This document shows, piece by piece, positions 1-7,991 of a stretch of DNA of 10,194 nt; position 1 is the first letter of the stretch, and each line of letters opens with the position of its first letter. This DNA is from Spirochaetota bacterium. Lineage in GTDB: Bacteria; Spirochaetota; UBA4802; UB4802. Location of the stretch: the NCBI GenBank assembly GCA_018399855.1, contig JAGYNX010000053.1, positions 1 through 10,194 of the forward strand, read 5' to 3'. Both the position numbers and the translations under genes were made by a program. The notes below the pieces were generated by a model that saw only the letters and a list, made by a program, of their open reading frames with translations, searched no databases and was not told the origin of the DNA.

Positions 1-1534
1 CCTTTTCCTCGAATTGTGCAGCTGGATTTATCCCCATGGCCGGGCCGGCGGCATTAAGGCGGACAACCTCCCTGTTGGCCGGACGAAGGAGGATCTGGTC
101 ATTATGCCCCGCGTTTCCGTAAGTGATGAGATTGTTGTGTGAATCTACCAGCATGTAAAACGCGGTGACGAACATGCCATATTCAGAATCTTCACAAATG
201 TAACGATTCGAGTGGGCCAGCAGGTTGCCCGGTTGAATGCTCATGCGGGATTCAGCGCGAATAACATTACGGGCAGTACCCATAAAGAGGGCAGCGGGAA
301 TGCCCTTGCCGGAAATATCAGCCACGAGAATTCCGAACTTATCACCTTCAAAAGGGAAATAATCGTAGAAATCACCGCCCACTTCTTTGGCGGGCTTATT
401 AAAGGCTGCCAGTCTGTGAGAATGAATTTTTAAAGGTAAGGTAGGAAGAATCCTTTTCTGTATTTCGGAAGCGATATCAATCTCCTGGGCCAGCCTTCTC
501 TGTTCTTCCATTGTATGGTAGTAAATGGTGTTCTGATAGGCCTCGGTGATGTGGTTGGCTATTGTGGATGCAGCCCTGAAGTCAAAAGCGGTGAAATGCC
601 TGTTGTCAATCTTGTCAGAAAGATTAAGTACCCCGATGATCCTATTCTTGTGCCGAAGGGGGAGAGACATAAACGAAGGGGTATTATAATCCCGGTTTTT
701 CACGGATTGATTGAAGGAAGTCTCTTTCTTTATATCAGATACAAGCAGGGGATCCCCCGTTGTACAGACATGATGGATCACAGGAGCTTCAGAATGATCA
801 GTAATAATCATGTTAATGTTATCGGGAAGATTCATTGAGGCAACAATGGTGTACGTCTTTAAGTCAGGATCGTGGAGGGCGATTGATACACGGCTTACCC
901 CAAGGTTCTTGGCAAGGGGCTCCATGATTTGAGAAAAAATATTATCTTCAGGTTGAGCGTGGGCAAGATTTTGCGAGATCTCGTATAAGGTGGTCAGTTC
1001 ACGCAGCCTGGTTGAAAGGTCATCGTATAACTGCCTGTTGGTAATGGCAATGGCAGCCTGGTCAGCAATGTATGAAAGCAGTTGCTGGTCCCATTCCTCA
1101 AAACCTTCTCTATCAATGGCGTTGACTACCTCTAAAACGCCTATCTGTGTGTCAATCACCTTCATGGGAACACAGAGTATGTTTCTTGTCTGAAAGCGGG
1201 ACTTGTTATCAATTTCTCGATAAAATCTCTTGTCATTCTGCGGATCATTTACAATAAGGGGTTCACCTGTAATCATAACAGAGCCGGCAATGCCTTTTCC
1301 CTGGGGCACTGTTTCACCCATGATTTCCTCGTCTCTGCCACCCCGGACAACATAAAAAAAGAGATCATCTGACACGGGATCGGTTAAAAGAATGGAGGCC
1401 CCTTCGGAATGGATCATTTTTTTGGTTACGTCAAGTATGGCAGCTAACAGGCCGTTTAAGCTCATGGTGGAGTTAATTTGCTTGTTTATGCTGCTGATCT
1501 GGGAGAGCTTTATTTCCTGGTTTTGTGATGACAT
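1..1534 (-). CDS. GAF-GAF-SpoIIE (PP2C-type) serine phosphatase, partial at C-terminus
   Basis: The minus strand is open from the ATG at 1534 to the left edge, giving 511 visible codons with no stop. A first GAF domain covers about residues 27-165 and a second about 180-335. A helical linker with EIQKRILP (357-364) leads into a SpoIIE/RsbU-type phosphatase domain. Its metal-site motifs are visible: EVGGDFYD (384-391), VADISGKG (404-411) and YGNAGH (472-477). In this family such enzymes dephosphorylate serine on anti-sigma-factor antagonists (STAS proteins), and the GAF domains sense small ligands or mediate dimerisation. There is no signal peptide or membrane segment, so it should be cytoplasmic. 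The last few dozen residues of the phosphatase domain lie outside the window. The start has only a weak ribosome site (GGAAT about 13 bases upstream). The gene follows tetR in the same direction across 77 bp that contain a promoter-like sequence. The substrate is unknown and no STAS or kinase gene is present here. Confidence 0.93.
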   Translation of the reverse strand, partial: MSSQNQEIKLSQISSINKQINSTMSLNGLLAAILDVTKKMIHSEGASILLTDPVSDDLFFYVVRGGRDEEIMGETVPQGKGIAGSVMITGEPLIVNDPQNDKRFYREIDNKSRFQTRNILCVPMKVIDTQIGVLEVVNAIDREGFEEWDQQLLSYIADQAAIAITNRQLYDDLSTRLRELTTLYEISQNLAHAQPEDNIFSQIMEPLAKNLGVSRVSIALHDPDLKTYTIVASMNLPDNINMIITDHSEAPVIHHVCTTGDPLLVSDIKKETSFNQSVKNRDYNTPSFMSLPLRHKNRIIGVLNLSDKIDNRHFTAFDFRAASTIANHITEAYQNTIYYHTMEEQRRLAQEIDIASEIQKRILPTLPLKIHSHRLAAFNKPAKEVGGDFYDYFPFEGDKFGILVADISGKGIPAALFMGTARNVIRAESRMSIQPGNLLAHSNRYICEDSEYGMFVTAFYMLVDSHNNLITYGNAGHNDQILLRPANREVVRLNAAGPAMGINPAAQFEEK

Positions 1535-1562
1535 TGTAGTTATATTCCATGAATTATTTGTA

Positions 1563-1589
1563 GCGTATTGCTGATACGTTATAATACGC
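1563..1589. repeat. Inverted repeat, 7-bp arms, upstream of the phosphatase gene
   Basis: The arms GCGTATT (1563-1569) and AATACGC (1583-1589) are perfect reverse complements separated by 13 bp. The repeat overlaps the proposed -10 box of the phosphatase promoter and its likely transcription start. That position would suit an operator or a 5'-UTR hairpin. It is unlikely to be a terminator for tetR, because the T-run on the minus strand lies before the stem and not after it. Seeing the repeat is certain; its function is inferred. Confidence 0.4.
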
Positions 1590-1609
1590 AAAAAAAAGTG
1601 AAAGTGCAA
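1581..1609 (-). promoter_or_regulatory. Candidate sigma70-like promoter for the phosphatase gene
   Basis: On the minus strand TTGCAC (1604-1609) is followed after 17 bp by TATTAT (1581-1586). The -10 matches the consensus at five of six positions and the -35 at three. Transcription would begin about 40 bp before the ATG at 1534. The spacer contains a run of eight T. If real, the phosphatase can be expressed separately from the upstream tetR gene. Confidence 0.4.
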
Positions 1610-1611
1610 TA

Positions 1612-2232
1612 CTATTTTACGAACATGGTAAAAAGATGATCTACAGTCAGGTTTATCCTTTCAGACATAATGCTTTCAGTGGCCTCTTCATGCCAGGTGA
1701 CACGAAGGGCAAAGCCGATAAGTTCGCTGATTATGATCTCGGCAACAATTTCGGGGTCGATATCTTCACGGATAAGTTGTTGCCGGGCACAGGTATCGAT
1801 CAATCCACGGATATGCCCGATTACGATATCCTGGTATTCAAGGTAGATTTTACGAAGATCCCTGTTATAATTGAATTGTGCCCAGTAATCGATGATCACC
1901 CGGATGTATTCCTTGTGATTCAGTGACATCTTCATGGTATAGGTGATGATTCCCCTCATCCTTTCAAGTGGTCTGCCCTGGTCAGGTACTGAAATGTTCA
2001 TGGACACCAGGAAGAAATCAACGAAGGTTTTCATTACTTCCAGCATTACCTCGTCCTTGGTTTCAAAGTAATAATGAAAACCCCCTTTAGATATTTCAGC
2101 TTCTTCGGCAATATCCTCAACGGTAAGGTTTATATACCCTATTTTTGCTATCGCATTAAATGCAGACCATATGATATGGTTTCTCTTTTTTTCCTGTTTT
2201 TCAAGAATCTTCGGGTTTTTTGTTTTTTGCAT
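1612..2232 (-). CDS. TetR-family transcriptional repressor
   Basis: The 206-residue protein has the usual TetR size. The N-terminal DNA-binding domain includes the helix-turn-helix at about residues 37-56 (TVEDIAEEAEISKGGFHYYF), with the family hallmark of a KGGFHYYF recognition helix followed by KDEV. The remaining all-helical part (about 75-206) is the ligand-binding and dimerisation domain, which gives no clue to the ligand. I chose the ATG at 2232. A TTG at 2301 would add 23 residues but would put the promoter-like TATAAT and the palindrome inside the coding region, and the extra residues do not look like TetR sequence. The ribosome site is weak (AAGAG very close to the ATG). The gene is divergent from the FAD dehydrogenase, which is a typical arrangement for a local repressor, so that gene and tetR itself are the likely targets. 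The targets are inferred from position only. Confidence 0.92.
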   Translation of the reverse strand: MQKTKNPKILEKQEKKRNHIIWSAFNAIAKIGYINLTVEDIAEEAEISKGGFHYYFETKDEVMLEVMKTFVDFFLVSMNISVPDQGRPLERMRGIITYTMKMSLNHKEYIRVIIDYWAQFNYNRDLRKIYLEYQDIVIGHIRGLIDTCARQQLIREDIDPEIVAEIIISELIGFALRVTWHEEATESIMSERINLTVDHLFTMFVK

Positions 2233-2253
2233 GACTCTTACATAAATTTCGCT

Positions 2254-2271
2254 ATTATATACTGAAGTATA
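2254..2271 (-). promoter_or_regulatory. Candidate tetR -10 box with overlapping palindromic operator
   Basis: On the minus strand TATAAT (2254-2259) is a perfect -10 sequence, 22 bp before the tetR ATG. No good -35 is present at 16-18 bp. Abutting it is a near-perfect dyad, TATACT-GA-AGTATA (2258-2271 on the plus strand), of the size and position expected for a self-regulating repressor site. The dyad would fall between the -35 and -10 regions. Binding by the adjacent TetR is an inference. Confidence 0.35.
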
Positions 2272-2387
2272 CTGTAGAATTTGTCGGCAAAAAGTCCACA
2301 ATTTTTCATTTTTTTAAACAGCCGGTTTGTTTTTTTGATTTGATGATAGATATGGTGCACAAGGCCATATCAAGGGAATATGTATTT

Positions 2388-3971
2388 ATGAAAACCTGTC
2401 TGGTTATTGACAATGTGACACTCCGTCCACATGAACCGGAAACGGTTCTACAGGACAAGCTATACGCACTCTACGACAGCAAGGGTATGACGGTTGAGAA
2501 AATACTGCGCAAATCTCTTGATGCACGGAAAAAAAACAGTATTGTGTACAGGTATCGTGTACTTGTTTCGGTAGAGGAGGAGGACAGGCAGCATCTTCTT
2601 TCCCATGATGAATGCAGTGTATACAATGAACCCGAGCCCGTTACCTTTTCAACTGTGAAAAAAGATACCAGGGTGCCGGTAGTTGGGGCCGGGCCGGCGG
2701 GGCTGTTCTGCGCCCTTGCCCTTAGCGAATCAGGGATAGGGGTAGATCTGTACGAGCGGGGAAAACCGGTTGAACAGAGAATGCGGGATATAGGGCAGCT
2801 GAAACAGCACGGGATTCTTGATGAGAACAGCAACATCCTGTTTGGTGAAGGGGGAGCGGGAACGTATTCTGACGGAAAACTGGTCAGCAGATCGGCAAGT
2901 GCCGAATCTCGGTGGTTTTTTGAAAAGATGGTGGAACTTGGTGCACCTGAAAACATATTATATGATGCCAAACCACATGTAGGCACGGATAAGCTCATTC
3001 CTGTGCTGAAAAAGCTGCGAGGTTTGCTGGAAAAAAGGGGCTGCAGGTTTCATTTTTCAAGTTTGCTTACGGATGTTTCGGTTCGTGATGACCGGTTGTT
3101 TTCTTACAGTATTGACGGGGAGGAGATACAGTGTAACCCATTCCTGGTGCTCGCGACGGGACATTCCGCGAGGGGGGTGTACGACATCCTTCATCACAGG
3201 GGGGTTAACCTTCAACCCAAGGGATTCGCGGTGGGAATACGGGTGGAGCATCCCGTCGAGTTGATCAATGCCATTCAATATGGTGAATCATGGGAAAAGA
3301 AGGGACTTTCCGCGGCTGAATACCGCCTCGCGTGGAAAAATCCGAAAACGGGGAGGGGGGTGTATACCTTCTGCATGTGTCCGGGGGGAGAAATAGTCAA
3401 TTCCTCTTCAGAACAGGATATGCTCTGCATTAACGGCATGAGTTATTCACAGCGAAATGGCAGTTATTCCAACGCGGCGGTTGTGGTGACCGTGCACCCG
3501 GCTGATTTTGGGAACACTCCCCATGGTGGTGTGGAATTTCAGCGCACACTTGAGGCGGCCGCCTTTCGGCTGCCCGGCGGAGGGTTCACGGCCCCGGTGC
3601 AAAGGGTGACGGATTTTGTTAATAGAAGAGAGAGCCGGGGTGCTGTTGCCGCGACGTATTCTCCCGCTGTTTCTGGGGTGAATATGACCTCGATTTTACC
3701 TGACTGGATTTACGGCGAAATCGCCCAGGGAATTGTGCATTTCGGCCGTAAGATGAAAGGATATTATTCAGATGAGGGTATATGCGCGGGCGTGGAAACA
3801 CGGACGTCCTCCCCTGTTCGTATCACCAGGGATGAATCATACCAGTCAATTTCATGCAGCGGCCTTGTGCCCATTGGAGAGGGCGCCGGGTATGCCGGCG
3901 GAATAGTGAGTTCAGCGGTGGACGGGATCAGGGCAGCGAAAAAAATAATTGCCTATTATGAAAATGTGTGA
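2388..3971 (+). CDS. FAD-dependent dehydrogenase/oxidoreductase, COG2509 type
   Basis: The predicted protein has 527 residues. An N-terminal region of about 90 residues precedes the Rossmann FAD-binding fold, as is typical of this family. The dinucleotide-binding motif is VVGAGPAG (98-105), with the acidic residue at the end of the second strand in LYERG (E123). A second family motif, GEGGAGTYSDGK (153-164), and the C-terminal flavin-contact motif IGEGAGYAGGI (496-506) are intact. It is a soluble cytoplasmic flavoprotein. The physiological substrate of this family is not established, so only a redox role can be assigned. The ATG at 2388 is preferred because AAGGGA lies about 10 bases upstream and the protein then begins with the usual family N-terminus. 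In-frame TTG (2340) and ATG (2343) codons upstream have no ribosome site. It is divergent from tetR and is the first of four plus-strand genes. Confidence 0.9.
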   Translation: MKTCLVIDNVTLRPHEPETVLQDKLYALYDSKGMTVEKILRKSLDARKKNSIVYRYRVLVSVEEEDRQHLLSHDECSVYNEPEPVTFSTVKKDTRVPVVGAGPAGLFCALALSESGIGVDLYERGKPVEQRMRDIGQLKQHGILDENSNILFGEGGAGTYSDGKLVSRSASAESRWFFEKMVELGAPENILYDAKPHVGTDKLIPVLKKLRGLLEKRGCRFHFSSLLTDVSVRDDRLFSYSIDGEEIQCNPFLVLATGHSARGVYDILHHRGVNLQPKGFAVGIRVEHPVELINAIQYGESWEKKGLSAAEYRLAWKNPKTGRGVYTFCMCPGGEIVNSSSEQDMLCINGMSYSQRNGSYSNAAVVVTVHPADFGNTPHGGVEFQRTLEAAAFRLPGGGFTAPVQRVTDFVNRRESRGAVAATYSPAVSGVNMTSILPDWIYGEIAQGIVHFGRKMKGYYSDEGICAGVETRTSSPVRITRDESYQSISCSGLVPIGEGAGYAGGIVSSAVDGIRAAKKIIAYYENV

Positions 3972-4032
3972 CAGCAAAGAAAGAAACTATTATTCATTTG
4001 ACGTTTTATATTCACGGGAGTAACACGACGCG

Positions 4033-5931
4033 ATGATACCTGAGAAGATTAATCTCAAAACCACCCATCTGACCGCGGGAAGGGAAAAATTTCCCCGTCC
4101 TGACCGGATACGGAATCCTGCCTACAGCCTGTGTGGGGAATGGATGCTTTGCCCTGATAAAAAGGGGGAAGGGTTAAGAAAAAAATGGTACATGAAGGAT
4201 GTTGCCCAATCCATAATTAACAGGGATTACGGGAAATTACCCGTGGCCTCCTCACCCTTTGCCGTGCATGTCCCGTTCCCTCTTGAATCTGAAATCAATC
4301 AGAAGATTTTGTCTGCCCATGGCCTTGATCCACGGGGAATTGCGAAGGTAAAGAAATTCTGGTATTTTCTTTCATTTGACAGGCCCGGGGACATTGAAAA
4401 GGGATTGCTGCATTTTGGCGCGGTTGATTACCGGGCTGCCGTGTGGCTTAATGGAACAAAATTGGGGCAGCATGAGGGGGGATACACACCATTCAGTTTT
4501 CCCGCTGAGCAGTTGCAGGATCACAATGTGCTCGCGGTAATGGTAGAAGATTCTCCATCGGGTTCACAGGTGCGGGGAAAACAGACCTTTCTCAAAAAAC
4601 CGTTTATGGTGTGGTACACCGGAATTACCGGGATCTGGCAGCCGGTATGGATCGAGAAGATCACATCACACTATATCAGCGATGTCATCTTTACCAGGGG
4701 TCCTGAACGTATGATTACCTTCAATGCCGAGGTTGTTGGCTCGGGGGACTTGATAGCTCATGATCTTTCCCTGGAGGTGCACGTGTTTGCTTCACAGGTT
4801 CACGGTAAAAAAGGCGCATTGAAAACTCCCATGAAAATTTTCAAAGAGGCCGTCACTTTCGACCCGTTCAACAGGGGGGTATGCAGCACGGAACTGCAGG
4901 CAAAGCTTTTTGATCAGTGGACACCCGGCTGGCCTGCCCTGCACCCGCTACTGGTGGTGTTGAAAAGAGGAAACAGGGAAGTCGACCGTTTGTACCTGTA
5001 TTTCGGCCATCGACAGGTGGAGGTTGAAAACGGCATTATTCAGCTCAATGGGAAACAGCTGTATCAACGGCTTCTTCTTCACCAGGGATATTATGAACAT
5101 GGGCTCTACAGGCCTGAGAATGATCAACAGTACCATGAAGATATATCCATGATGAAAAATGCCGGGTTTAACGGCTGCCGCATGCATCAAAAAATTGAAG
5201 ATCCACGCTTTCATTACTGGGCCGATGTCATGGGATTTCTTGTGTGGGAGGAGATGCCCGGCTATTACTATCCATCCACGAAAAACATGCGAAAAATGGA
5301 ATACCAGCTGCACGAGGTTTTGAGAAGGGACAGTATGCATCCATCCATTATTACAACCGTGTTGTTCAATGAAAGCTGGGGGATCTATTCAACATTCGTA
5401 TCAGGCAGGGCAAGAAAAAACGTGATAGAATTATTCAACCGGGTGAGGCAGCAATATCCCGGGTACCTGTATATTGATAACAGCGGGTTTCACCACTTAA
5501 AAACAGATATAATGGATATTCATCACTATATTCCGGATTTGAACGATGTTGAAGAGTTTTACCGGCTGCTTGAAAAGGGTGTTCGTGAAGCACCCCTCTG
5601 GGGGAATTTCTTCAGCATGCTGCTTGGGCGTGAAAATGTGCAGACACCCTGCCAGAAGGGATATGGAGACCGAAAGGTACCCCTTTTGATAAGCGAGATG
5701 GGAGGATTCGGTTTTGACATGTACAAGAGCCAGGTAGATGATCTTGAGACATTCTTCAAAACCCACCTTGAAATATTGTCGCGATTTCGCAGCATACAGG
5801 GATTCTGTTATACACAGTTTACTGACACCTTTCAGGAAAAAAACGGGCTTTTTACAGAAAACCGGCAATGTAAACTGAAAGATCCTTCCCGTATTATGAG
5901 AAATTCGCTTCCAGGTAAGATATTTTGGTAA
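4033..5931 (+). CDS. Glycoside hydrolase family 2 protein (beta-galactosidase/beta-glucuronidase-like)
   Basis: The 632-residue protein has the three-part GH2 core. The N-terminal sugar-binding jelly roll includes VWLNGTKLGQHEGGYTPF (137-154) and WYTGITGIWQPVW (194-206). An immunoglobulin-like sandwich follows (about 207-330), then the TIM barrel to the C-terminus. The catalytic acid/base is E447 in FNESWG and the nucleophile is E555 in ISEMGG. The spacing of 108 residues is normal for GH2, so the enzyme should be active. It should cleave a terminal beta-linked sugar with retention of configuration; galactoside, glucuronide or mannoside cannot be decided from the sequence. There is no signal peptide, so the substrate must enter the cell, yet no transporter gene is present. 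The ATG at 4033 has GGGAG 12 bases upstream, a slightly long spacing. It lies 61 bp behind the FAD dehydrogenase in the same direction and may be co-transcribed with it. Confidence 0.93.
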   Translation: MIPEKINLKTTHLTAGREKFPRPDRIRNPAYSLCGEWMLCPDKKGEGLRKKWYMKDVAQSIINRDYGKLPVASSPFAVHVPFPLESEINQKILSAHGLDPRGIAKVKKFWYFLSFDRPGDIEKGLLHFGAVDYRAAVWLNGTKLGQHEGGYTPFSFPAEQLQDHNVLAVMVEDSPSGSQVRGKQTFLKKPFMVWYTGITGIWQPVWIEKITSHYISDVIFTRGPERMITFNAEVVGSGDLIAHDLSLEVHVFASQVHGKKGALKTPMKIFKEAVTFDPFNRGVCSTELQAKLFDQWTPGWPALHPLLVVLKRGNREVDRLYLYFGHRQVEVENGIIQLNGKQLYQRLLLHQGYYEHGLYRPENDQQYHEDISMMKNAGFNGCRMHQKIEDPRFHYWADVMGFLVWEEMPGYYYPSTKNMRKMEYQLHEVLRRDSMHPSIITTVLFNESWGIYSTFVSGRARKNVIELFNRVRQQYPGYLYIDNSGFHHLKTDIMDIHHYIPDLNDVEEFYRLLEKGVREAPLWGNFFSMLLGRENVQTPCQKGYGDRKVPLLISEMGGFGFDMYKSQVDDLETFFKTHLEILSRFRSIQGFCYTQFTDTFQEKNGLFTENRQCKLKDPSRIMRNSLPGKIFW

Positions 5932-6003
5932 GTGCGTATTGATATGTTTCCGATAATAAAGGGAGTGAATATCATATGTAATAATAATACGGGTAAGAGA
6001 TAC

Positions 6004-6945
6004 ATGAAGATGATTACACGTCTTCTGCTGATGGTTGGTATTATTCTAACTTTTGTACACGGGGATAATCTTCCCGCGCAGGAGAGTTTTGATGTCCATG
6101 ATCAGTTGCGGTTGACCCTTCGGGTTAATAAAACTTCGTTTTACAGTGATGAGCGGGTGGAAGTGCAGCTTGTTGTGCATAATACCTCTAAACTGGACGC
6201 ATCATTTGTGATATACGATAAAGCATACACAACCTTTCAGCCGGTGGTATATACAGATAAGGGACAGGAAGCATCTAGCAGGGTGGGTTACAGGAGTATG
6301 GACAAGGCCATGACCGAAGTAATCGCAGATACCGGGAAAAGGATGATCACGATTAAACCTTCTGAGAAATTTATACAGGAAGTTGATCTCAGGGATCTAT
6401 ATGCTATCGATACGGGACACAGTTATCGTGTACGTGGATATTTTTTCCCTGATGCCGGTATTAAGCGAGCCATATCCAGTGATAACGTATTGAATATCAA
6501 TATTATACCGGTATTGACGGTTCAAAAGGAATCAGGGGTACAACAAGTTAAACGAACTATTTCCCCGTCCGAGGTAGTGCTGCTGGCACTTTCTGCCGAG
6601 AAAAATGAGAAGTGGGATCTTTTTAGAAAGTACGTGGATCTTGATAAGTACATACAGGCCTTTTCACGATTTGCAAGGTCGTACAGCCAGGCAACGGAAA
6701 ATGATAGGTTGAAAATACTGGAAGATTTTAATACATTTATTGAACGGGACAGGGTAGATTATCTTGTTGACTTTTCAATACTAAATGAAAATATTATAAG
6801 TGAAAAGGGGCTGGCCTTCGTTGAGGTGAAGGTGAAGAGATGGGGAGCAAGATATCCTTTCGTATACAAGTACAGGTATACACTTGAGGAATATCGTAAT
6901 TTCTGGCTCATTACTAATTTCGATGCCACTGTAATGAAGGAATAG
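6004..6945 (+). CDS. Secreted protein of unknown function, upstream of and coupled to fliM
   Basis: I do not recognise a named family. From the ATG at 6004 the product has 313 residues. A clear signal peptide is visible: MKMITR, a hydrophobic stretch at 7-18, then a likely signal-peptidase-I site near LPAQ (23-26). There is no lipobox Cys, so it should be a free periplasmic protein. Residues about 30-170 are rich in beta strands and resemble an immunoglobulin-like or BsuPI-like sandwich. Residues about 188-313 are mixed helix and strand and could be an NTF2-like fold; both fold guesses are weak. A GTG at 5932, directly after the GH2 stop, would add 24 residues in front of the signal peptide and is less likely. 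The stop is three bases from the fliM ATG, and the fliM ribosome site lies within this gene's last codons. Co-expression with fliM is therefore expected, which suggests but does not prove an envelope or motility role. Confidence 0.8.
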   Translation: MKMITRLLLMVGIILTFVHGDNLPAQESFDVHDQLRLTLRVNKTSFYSDERVEVQLVVHNTSKLDASFVIYDKAYTTFQPVVYTDKGQEASSRVGYRSMDKAMTEVIADTGKRMITIKPSEKFIQEVDLRDLYAIDTGHSYRVRGYFFPDAGIKRAISSDNVLNINIIPVLTVQKESGVQQVKRTISPSEVVLLALSAEKNEKWDLFRKYVDLDKYIQAFSRFARSYSQATENDRLKILEDFNTFIERDRVDYLVDFSILNENIISEKGLAFVEVKVKRWGARYPFVYKYRYTLEEYRNFWLITNFDATVMKE

Positions 6946-6951
6946 CATATG
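6936..6951 (+). promoter_or_regulatory. fliM ribosome binding site inside the preceding gene
   Basis: AAGGA in the final codons of the secreted-protein gene is followed, after about seven bases that include the TAG stop, by the fliM ATG at 6949. This is the best Shine-Dalgarno match and spacing among the starts in the window. Ribosomes ending the upstream gene would release directly at the fliM start, which is the usual layout for translational coupling. Confidence 0.7.
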
Positions 6952-7974
6952 ACAGAAATATTATCACAGGATGAAATCGATGCTCTATTGACCGCCATAT
7001 CCACCGGTGAGGTGGATACTACGGATTACAGTGCCGCCAAAGAGCAGCGCAAGGTCAAGATCTACGATTTCAGGCGTCCTGACAAGTTTTCCAAGGACCA
7101 GATACGTACTCTGCAGATGATGCACGAGACCTTCGCCCGTCTTACCACTACCGCACTGTCTGCCCAGTTACGTGCCCTGGTGAGTGTGCACGTGGCATCG
7201 GTTGATCAGCTTACCTACGAAGAATTCATTCGTTCAATTCCAAATCCTACCACCCTGGCGGTGGTGAACATGGACCCGCTGAAAGGATCCGCGGTACTTG
7301 AAATTGACCCGTCCATTACATTTACCATTATTGATAAGCTTTTCGGCGGTACGGGAGAATCAACAAAGATAAGCCGCGAACTTACCGATATCGAACTTTC
7401 TGTTATGGAAGGTATCATTGTTCGCATACTTGGTAACCTGCGTGAGGCATGGTCAAATGTAATCGACCTGCGGCCGCGTCTTGGAAATATTGAAACAAAT
7501 CCGCAGTTCGCCCAGATAGTACCACCCAATGACATGGTGGTTCTCATCACCCTGGAGACCAAGGTTGGTGAAGTGGAAGGTATGACAAACCTCTGTATAC
7601 CGTATATTACCATTGAGCCGGTTATTTCCAAGCTTTCCGCCCAGTACTGGTATTCCAGTATACGTAAAGGTGCTACTGACGAGAATATGACTATTATTCA
7701 AAGCCGCCTTGAAACAGTAAATCTTCCCATCATCGCTGAAATTGGTGAAGTTGAAGTGACCATGAACGAGATCATGAATCTTCAGGCAGGAGACGTGGTA
7801 AAACTGCCCAATACCAAGGTAAATTCGGAGATGGTAATCCGTATAGGGGGAAGAAAGAAATACAAATGCCGCCCTGGACTTATCGGAAGCCGCCTTGCCG
7901 TACAGGTTGGTGAAAAAATAGAAGATATTCCTGATGAACTGCTCACCAGTAAAAGAAGCGAAGATGAACTGTAG
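6949..7974 (+). CDS. fliM: Flagellar motor switch protein FliM
   Basis: The 341-residue length is normal for FliM. The N-terminus carries the phospho-CheY-binding motif LSQDEIDALL (5-14). The middle CheC-like domain (about 40-230) includes the signature LFGGTGES (131-138). The C-terminal SpoA/FliMN domain (about 252-325), which packs with FliN/FliY in the C-ring, contains LQAGDVVKLP (278-287). FliM sits on the cytoplasmic face of the basal body and switches rotation when phospho-CheY binds. The blocks HETFARLTTTALSAQLR and VASVDQLTYEEFIRSIP resemble spirochaetal FliM closely and are the main basis for the taxonomic guess. All domains are intact. It follows the secreted-protein gene by three bases. 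No other flagellar gene is in the window, whereas in many spirochaetes fliM lies between fliL and fliY. The 3' end faces the converging M23 gene with only 17 bp between the stops. Confidence 0.97.
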   Translation: MTEILSQDEIDALLTAISTGEVDTTDYSAAKEQRKVKIYDFRRPDKFSKDQIRTLQMMHETFARLTTTALSAQLRALVSVHVASVDQLTYEEFIRSIPNPTTLAVVNMDPLKGSAVLEIDPSITFTIIDKLFGGTGESTKISRELTDIELSVMEGIIVRILGNLREAWSNVIDLRPRLGNIETNPQFAQIVPPNDMVVLITLETKVGEVEGMTNLCIPYITIEPVISKLSAQYWYSSIRKGATDENMTIIQSRLETVNLPIIAEIGEVEVTMNEIMNLQAGDVVKLPNTKVNSEMVIRIGGRKKYKCRPGLIGSRLAVQVGEKIEDIPDELLTSKRSEDEL

Positions 7975-7991
7975 CCTTCAAGAGCTTGATA

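Noticed and set aside
1636..1926. Open frame of 96 codons on the plus strand opposite tetR
   Set aside because: It is the antisense shadow of a clear TetR gene, has no recognisable domain and no ribosome site.
2317..2337. AAAC-AGCCG-GTTT followed by a T-run, terminator-like, before the FAD gene
   Set aside because: The stem is only 4 bp, and no gene on the plus strand ends upstream of it that would need a terminator.
3998..4026. TTGACG-17-TAACAC as a promoter for the GH2 gene
   Set aside because: The -10 matches only three consensus bases and ends six bases before the start codon, which would leave almost no leader for the ribosome site.
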